Source: MFD04716-140 sp963703125
GTDB taxonomy: Bacteria; Bacteroidota; Bacteroidia; Flavobacteriales; Flavobacteriaceae
NCBI GenBank assembly: GCA_963703125.1
Contig: OY969790.1
Location: 2,356,001-2,420,000, forward strand
Length of the DNA stretch: 64,000 nucleotides
Direction: 5' to 3'
Part shown: in pieces, positions 18,027 through 27,039 of the stretch
Layout of the letters: each line of letters starts with the position of its first letter
Position numbering within the stretch: the stretch's first letter is position 1
Position numbers and translations under genes: made by a program
The notes under the pieces: model-generated
Database searches by the model: none
Told to the model about the DNA's origin: nothing
What the model saw: the letters and a program-made list of their open reading frames with translations, nothing else

Positions 18027-18130
18027 TTATGGATTCTTACTCTTTGTTGATATTTTGGGGATAAGTTCTCCGTTACCTAAAAGTTTAAAAAGTTATCTAT
18101 GTATTCCAATGCCAAAAATCTAAAAGGGAA

Positions 18131-18661
18131 ATGCGCAAACTCAAGAATGAGGAACTGAACCGACTGGATGTTCCGGAATTTAAGAAAGCGGTCAAAACGC
18201 CGCTTATTATTGTGCTTGATAACATCAGGAGCTTGAACAATATTGGTTCTGTTTTCCGTACGGCGGATGCTTTTCTGATAGAAAAAATTTATCTCTGCGG
18301 CATTACGGCAACCCCACCCCATAAGGACATCAATAAAACAGCCCTAGGAGCGACGGACAGTGTGGAATGGGAATACAGGGAAAATACGACCATGTTAATA
18401 CAAGAGCTAAAACAAAATGGCTATTATACTTGGGCTATTGAACAAGCGGAAAATGCCACCATGTTGAATGATTTTCATCTCGATACCAATTACAATCATG
18501 TTGTGGTTTTCGGGAACGAAGTCAAAGGGGTAGATCAAGAAACTGTCAATATTTGCGACGGAGTTATTGAAATTCCACAATCAGGGACGAAACATTCCTT
18601 GAATATTTCGGTAAGTGTGGGCGTCGTGGTATGGGACTTCTGGTCCAAACTAAATCGTTAA
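18131..18661 (+). CDS. TrmH/SpoU family RNA 2'-O-methyltransferase
   Basis: A 176-residue SPOUT methyltransferase that methylates ribose in tRNA or rRNA using S-adenosylmethionine. All three SpoU motifs are visible: motif 1 NIRSLNNIGSVFRTADAF (residues 32-49), motif 2 VVVFGNEVKGV, motif 3 IEIPQSGTKHSLNISVSVGV, which form the trefoil knot. The length is that of the minimal catalytic domain with no added RNA-binding domain. The exact RNA target cannot be told from sequence. Confidence 0.92.
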   Translation: MRKLKNEELNRLDVPEFKKAVKTPLIIVLDNIRSLNNIGSVFRTADAFLIEKIYLCGITATPPHKDINKTALGATDSVEWEYRENTTMLIQELKQNGYYTWAIEQAENATMLNDFHLDTNYNHVVVFGNEVKGVDQETVNICDGVIEIPQSGTKHSLNISVSVGVVVWDFWSKLNR

Positions 18662-18712
18662 AAGCGTAAGGTTTTCAAAGTGGTTTCCAAGAATCAATGT
18701 GGGAGTAACTAA

Positions 18713-18740
18713 GAAAAAACCCTGACAAAATTGTCAGGGT
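18713..18740 (-). terminator. Rho-independent terminator downstream of the FolK-dNK gene
   Basis: The hairpin ACCCTGACAA/TTGTCAGGGT (18719-18740) is followed on the minus strand by TTTTTT. It sits between convergent genes and may also stop transcription from the plus strand, although no T-run follows there. Confidence 0.8.
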
Positions 18741-18830
18741 GGCTATATAGTTTGAGTTAGTTAGTTGCATTTTTGCCAGCGCAAGAACGGAAATACATTT
18801 GGAATGTGCAAGAAATTTGCCAAAATTATG

Positions 18831-19979
18831 TTAATTGGGCTCGGTCAGGGCATGATCTTGGATTTGCCTTAAAACCGTCTCATAGTCCTCAAAACACTCT
18901 AGAAAGTCCATTTCACTGGTATCTATAACAAGGCTGTTCAATTCTGGATACCCCTTCATATAATCAAAATAGCCCCTATTGATTTTTCCCAGATAATCGG
19001 CTTTTATTTCCTGTTCATATTCCCTGCCGCGTTTTTTTATGTTTTCCAACAGGCGCTCTGTCTTCTGATATAGGAACACATAAATTTTGGGCTTTTTCAC
19101 TTCTTTGTACATTACCTTAAAGATTTTGCGATAAAGGTCAAACTCCTGATCTTGCAATGTAACCTTGGCAAATATCAAAGATTTGAATATGTCATAATCA
19201 CTGACCATGAAATTCTTAAAAAGGTCATACTGATTGGTATCATCACTGAACTGTTGGTAGCGATCGGCCAAAAATGACATCTCCAAGGGGAACGCATATC
19301 TTGACGGATCTTTATAGAAATTGGGTAAGAACGGATTGTCTGCGAAGCGTTCCAAAACCAATTTTGCATTGAAATCCTCGGCCATTTTTTTTGATAGGGA
19401 AGTCTTCCCTGCGCCAATATTCCCCTCGATCGCAATAAATTGCCTATGGGAAAAAAGAGATTCCCTACTGGCATAAAGAACGTATTCAGATTTCGTTAGC
19501 ACGCTTTGATCCTTGCACTCCTGCAAAAGATTCCTTGTGTCTTTTTTAAGGATTGGATGATAAAACTGTGGGGCAATGTCCGCTAGGGGCCTTAGTACAA
19601 AACGGCGCTCGGCCATTTTTGGATGTGGAATAATTAGGTTCTCAGTCTGTATCAATTCAGCACCATAGTAAATGATGTCAATGTCGATGGTTCTTGATTG
19701 ATATCCACTTATTTCCGAGCTCCTTTCCCTTCCCAGTTTCCTCTCTATGGAAAGAATTTTGTGGAGTAGATTTTCCGGTTTTTCTATGGTCGCAAGTGCT
19801 ACACATACATTTAGAAAGTTGTCGGCATCAAAGCCCCAGGAAGGGGATTCATAAACCTTTGAAATGGCTATGATGGCACCAACTTCCCTACCGAGCAAAA
19901 TAATCGCCTGCTGCAAATTTTGCAGCTTCCGACCCATATTGCTCCCAATTGAAAGGTAAATTGTTTCTTTTTCTGGCAT
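18831..19979 (-). CDS. folK: FolK-deoxynucleoside kinase fusion
   Basis: A bifunctional 382-residue protein. Residues 5-155 are HPPK (FolK), which pyrophosphorylates 6-hydroxymethyl-dihydropterin in folate synthesis: YLSIGSNMGRKLQNLQQAI, the SRTIDIDIIYYG signature and IPHPKMAERRFVLRPL. Residues 180-375 are a P-loop deoxynucleoside kinase: Walker A FIAIEGNIGAGKTSLS, ERFADNPFLPNFY, and the lid arginines in KKRGREYEQEI. A short linker (ESLFSHR) joins them in one frame. This architecture is, to my knowledge, common in Bacteroidota. It stands alone and ends in a terminator. Confidence 0.92.
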   Translation of the reverse strand: MPEKETIYLSIGSNMGRKLQNLQQAIILLGREVGAIIAISKVYESPSWGFDADNFLNVCVALATIEKPENLLHKILSIERKLGRERSSEISGYQSRTIDIDIIYYGAELIQTENLIIPHPKMAERRFVLRPLADIAPQFYHPILKKDTRNLLQECKDQSVLTKSEYVLYASRESLFSHRQFIAIEGNIGAGKTSLSKKMAEDFNAKLVLERFADNPFLPNFYKDPSRYAFPLEMSFLADRYQQFSDDTNQYDLFKNFMVSDYDIFKSLIFAKVTLQDQEFDLYRKIFKVMYKEVKKPKIYVFLYQKTERLLENIKKRGREYEQEIKADYLGKINRGYFDYMKGYPELNSLVIDTSEMDFLECFEDYETVLRQIQDHALTEPN

Positions 19980-20112
19980 ACCTAAAGCAAAGTACGTAAA
20001 ACAATTTCACATGATGGAATGGTTGACCCTATTGAAACTAAATATTGAATTGAACCAAAATCCTAAGGTCGGAATCACAAACAAAAAAAGGATACATGAA
20101 TTTAACATTGGT

Positions 20113-20120
20113 TATCTTTG
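20113..20120 (+). promoter_or_regulatory. Putative -7 box (TATCTTTG) of sppA
   Basis: A perfect TAnnTTTG match 26 bases before the ATG at 20147. It lies downstream of an in-frame ATG at 20096, which argues that translation starts at 20147. Confidence 0.6.
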
Positions 20121-20146
20121 ACATACATTGGCATAATTATATCAAT

Positions 20147-21907
20147 ATGAATTTTTTAAGAAATTTACTGGCAGCTATATTGGGCTGCTTACTAGCTTTT
20201 GGTATCATTTTCTTCATGTTTATGATGCTTGTCGCACTTTTGGGAAGTTCTGAAGATGGAGTGACCATAAAGAACAACTCCGTTTTGGAACTTCAATTTC
20301 AGCAACCTATTACTGACTACGTGGGAACCGATGAATCCGACCCTTTTGCCGGGATTTTTCAACAAAATCAGGGATTGGATGAAATTTTACACGCTATTGC
20401 CGTAGCCAAAGATGACAATGATATAAAAGGAATCAGCATCAATAATAGTTTTGTAATGGCCGGATTGGCCCAAACCCAGGCCATCAGAAATGCTCTGCAT
20501 TCATTCAAGGAGAGCGGGAAGTTTGTGTACTCCTATGCCGATCTGTACATGCAAAAGGACTATTATTTGGCAAGTGTGGCGGATTCCATTTTTTTAAATT
20601 CAGTGGGGATTCTAGATTTTAAAGGTCTTTCTTCAGAAGTTTTGTTTTTCAAGGACTTGCAAGAAAAGACGGGCATCAAAATGGAAGTCATTCGACATGG
20701 AAAATATAAAAGTGCTGTAGAGCCCTATATATCCAACGAAATGAGCGAAGCCAATAGGATGCAAATCAAAGAATTGATAAGCTCTCTCTGGAAAACAATG
20801 ATTCAGGAAATAGCCGTTGACCGCAAATTGAGTACTTCGGATTTGAATGTCATTGCCGATACTTTGGGCGGAAGGTGCCCTGAACTGGCCAAAGCCGTAA
20901 GATTGGTAGACGATGTATTATTTTATGATCAGTACGAAAACAAAGTTCGAAGGGCACTTGACATTGGGAACGATGCCGAAATTAATCTTGTGGCTTTGGG
21001 TGATTATGTGAAACGTTCAAACAAAAAAAGCATTCATACAGGCAAAGATAAAATAGCCGTGGTCTTTGCCCAGGGCGAAATTTTTTACGGCGAAGGAGGC
21101 CCTAATATTATTGGGCAAGGAATAATAACGAAGGCTTTGATCGAAGCGCGTGAAGATGACAACGTCAAGGCCATTGTACTGCGTGTTGACTCCCCCGGAG
21201 GTAGTGCCCTTACATCGGATATAATCTGGCGGGAGGTTGAACTTACCAAAAAAGTAAAGCCTGTCGTTGTTTCCATGGGCAATGTGGCAGCTTCGGGAGG
21301 TTACTATATAGCGGTCGGGGCGGATAAAATTTTTGCGGAGCCAACTACCATTACAGGATCTATCGGAGTTTTTGGTACGGTTCCCAATATTCACGAATTA
21401 TCAAAGAATATAGGCATAAACGCAGAACAAGTGGGCACCAATAAAAATTCGGTAGATTATTCACTTTTTGAACCCATGACCGATGAGTTCCGCTCCGTGG
21501 TACAAGAGGGAGTTGAACAAACGTATCAGACTTTTCTATCGAGGGTGGCTCAAGGCCGTAGTATTTCTATGGCCCAAGCAGACAGCTTGGCGCAGGGCAG
21601 GGTATGGAGCGGGGTTGATGCGCATAGACTGGGCCTAGTAGATGAATTGGGCAATTTGGATGATGCCATAAAGGAAGCTGCCAATATGGTAAATTTGGAT
21701 CAATATGGGATCAAAAAATTCCCCAAGTACAAATCCGGCTTTGAAAGATTAATGGAGGATTTGGAAGGTGCCAGTATCAAAACGAAGCAAAGTATTATCC
21801 AAGAGGAAATTGGGTATGAGGCATATTCCATATTGAAAGAGGTGAAATCGGCCATGGGGCAAAAAGGTATTCAGGCACGGATGCCCTTTGTCGTAAATAT
21901 AAAATAG
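20147..21907 (+). CDS. sppA: Signal peptide peptidase SppA, 67K type
   Basis: A membrane serine protease that degrades cleaved signal peptides. The N-terminal anchor is FLRNLLAAILGCLLAFGIIF followed by a second hydrophobic stretch; the two tandem S49 domains match the roughly 600-residue 67K form. The catalytic lysine is expected in RHGKYKSAVEPY (first half) and the serine in VDSPGGSALTS (second half), followed by SMGNVAASGGYYIAVGADKI and TTITGSIGVFG. The start at 20147 is chosen over 20096 because of the -7 box between them. The queuosine-precursor transporter follows 43 bases later. Confidence 0.94.
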   Translation: MNFLRNLLAAILGCLLAFGIIFFMFMMLVALLGSSEDGVTIKNNSVLELQFQQPITDYVGTDESDPFAGIFQQNQGLDEILHAIAVAKDDNDIKGISINNSFVMAGLAQTQAIRNALHSFKESGKFVYSYADLYMQKDYYLASVADSIFLNSVGILDFKGLSSEVLFFKDLQEKTGIKMEVIRHGKYKSAVEPYISNEMSEANRMQIKELISSLWKTMIQEIAVDRKLSTSDLNVIADTLGGRCPELAKAVRLVDDVLFYDQYENKVRRALDIGNDAEINLVALGDYVKRSNKKSIHTGKDKIAVVFAQGEIFYGEGGPNIIGQGIITKALIEAREDDNVKAIVLRVDSPGGSALTSDIIWREVELTKKVKPVVVSMGNVAASGGYYIAVGADKIFAEPTTITGSIGVFGTVPNIHELSKNIGINAEQVGTNKNSVDYSLFEPMTDEFRSVVQEGVEQTYQTFLSRVAQGRSISMAQADSLAQGRVWSGVDAHRLGLVDELGNLDDAIKEAANMVNLDQYGIKKFPKYKSGFERLMEDLEGASIKTKQSIIQEEIGYEAYSILKEVKSAMGQKGIQARMPFVVNIK

Positions 21908-21950
21908 AGACATTTCCAAAGAGCAGTAATGCATATATTTTTAACCACGA

Positions 21951-22661
21951 ATGACCCAAAAGGATAAAAAACTTGCTTACCGGATATACCTATACACTGG
22001 CGCATTGTTCATTACTTCGCTCGTAGTTTCCAATCTAATCTTTCAGAAATTCTTTTATTGGAATCCTTTCGGCGAAGTGAAAGTTCTGGGAGCCTCCCTT
22101 TTCGAGGTGTCGGTGGGTATATTGCCATATCCCATCACTTTTTTGATTACCGATCTAATTTCCGAAATCTTTGGTAAAAAGAAGGCCAATCAAATTGTGA
22201 CGGCTGGTATCTTCGCGTCCTTGTTTTCAATGGCGATAATTTTGGTTTCAGAAGCCGCTCCAGCAATAACCTCATCCCCTATAGATGATGCTACCTTTAC
22301 AAAAGTTTTTGCACTTTCGCCAATTGCCGTTTTGGCCTCAATGATCGCCTATCTTTTGGCACAGTATATTGATATTGCCATTTATCATTTTTGGAAACGG
22401 GTAACAAAAGGGAAACATCTTTGGATACGTAACAATTTTTCCACATTTTTTTCGCAGTTTATAGATACGCTTACGGTCGTTGCCTTGTTGTGCGTATTTA
22501 AGGTACTCCCATGGGAATTATTTTTCGGACTTGTGGTGAGCGGTTTTCTTTTTAAGATTTTTATAGCACTTCTCGACACTCCTTTCCTATATTTCTTCGT
22601 ATATCTTATAAGAAAGAGATTTGGTCTACAAATTGGGGAGGAAATAAACTTGGATGATTAA
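21951..22661 (+). CDS. Queuosine precursor transporter (YhhQ/VUT family)
   Basis: A 236-residue inner-membrane protein with six or seven hydrophobic segments. It matches the DUF165/VUT family that imports queuine or preQ0 for tRNA modification. Motifs are VVSNLIFQKFF, PYPITFLITDLISEIFGKKKA (family hallmark ITDxxxExxGKKxA) and FVDTL-like FIDTLTVVALL. It lies downstream of sppA on the same strand. Substrate specificity is inferred from the family. Confidence 0.9.
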   Translation: MTQKDKKLAYRIYLYTGALFITSLVVSNLIFQKFFYWNPFGEVKVLGASLFEVSVGILPYPITFLITDLISEIFGKKKANQIVTAGIFASLFSMAIILVSEAAPAITSSPIDDATFTKVFALSPIAVLASMIAYLLAQYIDIAIYHFWKRVTKGKHLWIRNNFSTFFSQFIDTLTVVALLCVFKVLPWELFFGLVVSGFLFKIFIALLDTPFLYFFVYLIRKRFGLQIGEEINLDD

Positions 22662-22712
22662 AATAATCCGCTTCCCCTGGAGTTATAGTCATAGATAGGT
22701 AGCTATAAAAAT

Positions 22713-25467
22713 ATGGGAAAGAAAATTTTAAAAATAGTCGGGATCGTAACCCTATTGTTCATCGGAATTTTAATTGCGGCACCCTTTATTCTGGAAGCCA
22801 AAATAGGGGATTTGATAAAGAACAATGTCAATAACAATGTCAATGCTACGCTGGATTTTTCAAACGCAGATTTAAGCCTGTTCGGCAGTTTTCCGAATGC
22901 CGAGGTAATATTGACCGATGTTACGCTGATCAATAAGGCACCATTTGAGGGTGATACACTTTTTGCTTCAAGGCGAATTGAGCTTAAAATGGGCATCAGT
23001 GAGCTTTTCAAAAGTCAGGGCGAGGCCATTGGTATTAAAAGACTTGCTTTGGATGAGGCACGTCTGAACGTCGTCGTAAACGAAAATGAAAAGGCCAATT
23101 ACGATATTGCCAAGGATTCTGAACCAGAAACTACATCAACTGATGACAGTAGCGGTTTTACACTTGATTTACAATCGTATGAGCTTACGAACTCCAATAT
23201 ATCCTATCGCGACCTGGCCGGCGAAATGTATTTTGAATTGTCCGATGTGCAACATAGTGGTACAGGAGATTTATCGTTGGAGAAATCAGAATTGGATACC
23301 CATACAGATGCGTTTGTTTCCTTTGAGATGGACAGCACCAATTACCTCAATAAAAATAAGATCAAACTCGATGCCCTGATCGGGATTGATTTAAATGAAA
23401 GTAAGTATACGTTTTTAGAGAATGAAGCCATTCTCAATCAGTTGCCATTGGTTTTTGAAGGCTTTGTAAAATTGAACGACGACAGTCAGGAGGTAGCTAT
23501 TAGCTTCAAGACACCATCTTCGGATTTTAAAAATTTTTTGGCCGTAATTCCAGTAGAATATTCGAAAAATATAGAAAATGTAACGACTACTGGGAATTTT
23601 ATAGTGGAAGGAAAGTTCGAGGGAATTGTTGATGATGACCACATACCACAATTCAATATAAAGATAAATTCGGACAATGCGTCCTTTAAATATCCAGATC
23701 TGCCAAAGTCCGTGCGTAATGTGTTCCTAGATGTGGACATCAATAATACTACGGGGATAACTGAGGATACCTATGTTGATATTGACAAACTCTCTTTTAT
23801 GATAGATGAGGACAAATTCAATATGACGGCTAAAATCAAAGAATTAATGGGCAATATGAAGGTCAATGCCCATGTTGATGGCAGAATCAATCTGGCCAAT
23901 ATTTCCAAAGCCTATCCTGTGCCAAGTGACCTGAATCTTAAAGGACTTTTGAATGCGGATATAACAACGGCCTTTGATATGGAATCCGTTGAAAAAAAAC
24001 AATACGAAAAGACTAATACAACCGGTACATTGGGACTAAAGGATTTTGAGTATAAATCTGATGAGTTTCCAAATGCTATAAAGCTTACTTCTACGGACCT
24101 GACCTTTAATCCAAAGACTGTTACTTTGAACGAGTTGAATGGAACAACAGGGAAAACCGATTTTAACGCCAAGGGTACAATTGATAACCTTTTGGGTTTT
24201 ATGTTCAATGATGAAAATGTAGAAGGCAACTTCGATTTAAAGTCGAACACCTTTTCCTTAAATGATTTTATGGTGGCGGAACAGCCAGGTACTGCTAACG
24301 ATTCAAGTGCTGATAAATCAACAAATACAACAACGCCGGAGGAAAAAATAAAAATCCCTTCATTTTTAGATGTCAACATCAACGCAGTTGCCAATAAGGT
24401 GCTTTATGACAATCTTATCCTAAACAATGTGAAAGGAAATCTTCGTATCAAAGACGAGAAAGTGATATTGTCGAATATGACTTCTTCCATTTTTGATGGG
24501 AATTTAACTTTTAATGGAGAAGTTTCTACCAAAAACGAAAAGCCCACTTTTGCAATGAAGTTAGGTATGGCCCAATTGGGGATCAGTGAGACTTTCAAAT
24601 CCTTGGAGCTGTTTAAGTCGATTGCGCCAATAGCACAGATCTTGCAAGGTAAATTAGATTCTGATATCGTTCTTTCAGGAAATCTCACCGATGATCTTTT
24701 ACCAGACCTACTTACCCTTAGTGGTGATATTTTTGCAAATATAATGACCCAGGATATCAATACCGAATCAGCCCCTTTATTGACGGCATTGGATGGCCAA
24801 CTAGATTTTATTGATTTGAAACAATTGAATTTGAATGATTTGAAGACCAAATTGACCTTTAAGGACGGATTGGTGTCAGTTAAGCCTTTTAGCATAAAGT
24901 ATAAGGATATTGCCATAAATGTCAACGGTAGCCACACCTTTGATAAAAAGTTGAACTATACGGCCACTTTTGAGGTTCCTTCGAAATATTTAGGTAAGGA
25001 TATCAATAACCTAATCGCCCAAATAGATGACAAGTCACTTGAAAACCTAACAATACCCGTTGTGGCCAACATTGGTGGCATGTATAGCAGCCCCCAAGTA
25101 AGTACCGACCTTGTGTCGGGGGTCAAGAATTTGACCAATCAATTGATCGAAATAGAAAAGCAAAAACTTCTAAACCAGGGTAAAGACAAGGCCAAAGATT
25201 TAATTGGTGGTATTTTGGCCGGTAATCAGGCCAAAAGGGATTCCACACAAAAAGAAGACCCCACCAAAGAGGGTGTGAAAGCAGTTCTGGGAGATATTTT
25301 AGGGAACAAGAAGAAAGACTCCACAATTACCAAAACTGATTCTGGTCCCGCCAAAAAAGGAACAAGACATTGTAAAAGATAAGGCGAAAGAGGTTTTGGG
25401 TGGATTACTTGGGGGTAAAAAGAAAAAGGAAACCACACCGGCAAAACCCAAGGATTCCGTGAATTAA
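22713..25467 (+). CDS. AsmA-like envelope protein (C-terminal frameshift in the sequence)
   Basis: A large AsmA/TamB-like protein with one N-terminal membrane anchor (KIVGIVTLLFIGILIAAPFI) and a long periplasmic beta-rich body, including GDLIKNNVNNNVNATLDFSN and an AsmA C-terminal region with ALDGQLDFIDLKQLNLNDL. Such proteins are linked to phospholipid transport between membranes. The frame as read stops at 25382 after KKGTRHCKR. Removing one base in the AAAAAAGG stretch at 25353-25360 continues as KKEQDIVKDKAKEVLGGLLG to a stop at 25467, giving a lysine-rich repeat of the preceding KDLIGGILAG-type tail. I annotate the restored gene. Confidence 0.82.
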
Positions 25468-25494
25468 AAACACTGACCCGATTTAAAGTATATA

Positions 25495-25529
25495 AACCTT
25501 CAACAGGATTTCATGTTGAAGGTTTTTTT
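25495..25529 (+). terminator. Rho-independent terminator after the AsmA-like gene
   Basis: An 11-bp stem AACCTTCAACA/TGTTGAAGGTT with an 8-base loop is followed by TTTTT. It lies 28 bases after the restored stop codon at 25467, which supports that stop as the true gene end. Confidence 0.85.
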
Positions 25530-25642
25530 GTACGCATAGATTATTTGACTACTTAACTTTTTAAGCCAATCGTAAGCGATAAATCAAGGTTGTTTTAATT
25601 GATATAGAATGGTTTAAACATAAATATTCATGATAAAACATG

Positions 25643-25650
25643 TAACTTTG
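25643..25650 (+). promoter_or_regulatory. Putative -7 box (TAACTTTG) of the copper locus
   Basis: A perfect TAnnTTTG match 10 bases before the ATG at 25661, implying a very short leader. It is the first good promoter candidate after the terminator at 25495-25529 and could drive the three-gene copper locus. Confidence 0.45.
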
Positions 25651-25660
25651 TTCATTGGAA

Positions 25661-26038
25661 ATGAACAGGAAACCACAGATTATAGCAATACTCATACTAT
25701 TATTGGCTTTGCCAGACGGTTTTGTTTTGGCATGTGGTACTTCTAAAGACATGCCGAAAGCGGCATCGGGAATCAACTTAGAAATGGAAAACCATTCTAA
25801 TAAAAAAGCTTGTTGCAACGCGGATGAGAATCAAAATAGTGACAATCATGGTTGTGAAGGAAATTGTAATCATGGTTACTGTCATTGTCCAGTTTCAGTA
25901 AATGTTCTTGTTGTATTGAACAGATTTGAATTCCAGATAAATACTAATTTTAGTCCTCTGGAGTATGATTGGGCGTATATACAGGATAGTCCCAAATCAG
26001 TATATCTTACCATTTGGCAACCGCCTAAAATAAGCTAA
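25661..26038 (+). CDS. Small Cys/His-rich exported protein of the copper locus (DUF6660-like)
   Basis: A 125-residue protein from the ATG at 25661 (MNRKPQ). A signal-like hydrophobic segment (IIAILILLLALPDGFVLAC) is followed by a Cys/His cluster (KKACCNADENQNSDNHGCEG, then CNHGYCHCPVSV) and a C-terminal YLTIWQPPKIS. The WQPPK-I/L-S ending and the Cys cluster resemble short Bacteroidota proteins, which I recall as DUF6660, found beside heavy-metal efflux genes. A metal-binding or sensing role is inferred from context; no function is established here. Confidence 0.65.
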   Translation: MNRKPQIIAILILLLALPDGFVLACGTSKDMPKAASGINLEMENHSNKKACCNADENQNSDNHGCEGNCNHGYCHCPVSVNVLVVLNRFEFQINTNFSPLEYDWAYIQDSPKSVYLTIWQPPKIS

Positions 26039-26168
26039 ATGCTTTCTGAATAGCCATAGGTATGTCTTGGCGGCATTGGCCTAAGGCCAGAAATTCTTGA
26101 CATTTAAATAAATTTATAGCCCATTAACATGAAACGGAATTCTATAATCCGATTCAAAAAAGAAGATT

Positions 26169-27032
26169 ATGAAAAAATCAATAAAAATATTTATGGCAAT
26201 AACAGTAATGTTGTCATTGAACATGTGGAGCGCACAGACTAAAAATTTAAAAACGGAAACTATAAAAATATATGGTAACTGTGGAATGTGCAAAAGTACG
26301 ATTGAAAAGGCAGGTAACCTTAAAAATGAAGCACAGGTAGATTGGGACAAGGACACGAAAATGGCTATCATTTCTTACGATTCCCAAAAGACTTCAAAAG
26401 AAGAAATTTTAAAAAGAATTGCATTGGCAGGTTATGATAGCGATTTCTTTTTGACACCGGGCGATACCTATGCAAATTTGCCAAGCTGCTGCCAATATAA
26501 ACGTGCCAAAAAAGATATGGCTTTAGTAGAAGCACCTAAAATGGCCGTGGATGAATCAATACATTCCGATCATTCAGCTATGACAGAGGAAAAGCAAGAG
26601 GAAAATCAACTTTCAAAAGTTTATGAGAGCTACTTTAAAGTAAAAGATGCATTGGTAAAAACAGATGGGGAAATGACATCGACCAACTCCAAAGAACTCT
26701 TGAATGCCATTAATGGTGTGCAAATGAAAAAACTATCAATGGAAGCCCATATGGTTTGGATGAAAGTGGTAAATGACCTTAAGGAAGATGCGGGACAAAT
26801 GGCAGGGACTAAAAAAATAGGTGATCAAAGAGACCATTTCATAAAATTGTCCAATAACATGTATTCCCTTATAAAAGTCTCCAAAACGGAAACACCAACT
26901 TATTATCAATTTTGCCCCATGGCAAATAAGGGAGAGGGAGCTAATTGGTTAAGTAAGGAGGAGACGGTTAAAAATCCGTATTACGGATCGCAAATGTTGA
27001 GTTGTGGCAAAACGGTTGAAACCATAAACTAA
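26169..27032 (+). CDS. Periplasmic HMA domain-DUF3347 copper-binding protein
   Basis: A 287-residue exported protein (signal peptide to SLNMWSAQ). Residues about 28-95 form a heavy-metal-associated domain with the metal loop GNCGMCKSTIEKAG. A Met/His linker (HSDHSAM) follows, then DUF3347 (about 140-285), ending with YYQFCPMANKGEGANWLSKE and NPYYGSQMLSCG, whose Cys/Met pattern resembles the copper-binding tail found on CusB-type adaptors. It lies 7 bases before the multicopper oxidase, so the two are co-transcribed. The likely role is periplasmic Cu(I) capture and delivery to the oxidase. Confidence 0.83.
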   Translation: MKKSIKIFMAITVMLSLNMWSAQTKNLKTETIKIYGNCGMCKSTIEKAGNLKNEAQVDWDKDTKMAIISYDSQKTSKEEILKRIALAGYDSDFFLTPGDTYANLPSCCQYKRAKKDMALVEAPKMAVDESIHSDHSAMTEEKQEENQLSKVYESYFKVKDALVKTDGEMTSTNSKELLNAINGVQMKKLSMEAHMVWMKVVNDLKEDAGQMAGTKKIGDQRDHFIKLSNNMYSLIKVSKTETPTYYQFCPMANKGEGANWLSKEETVKNPYYGSQMLSCGKTVETIN

Positions 27033-27039
27033 GCCTACC

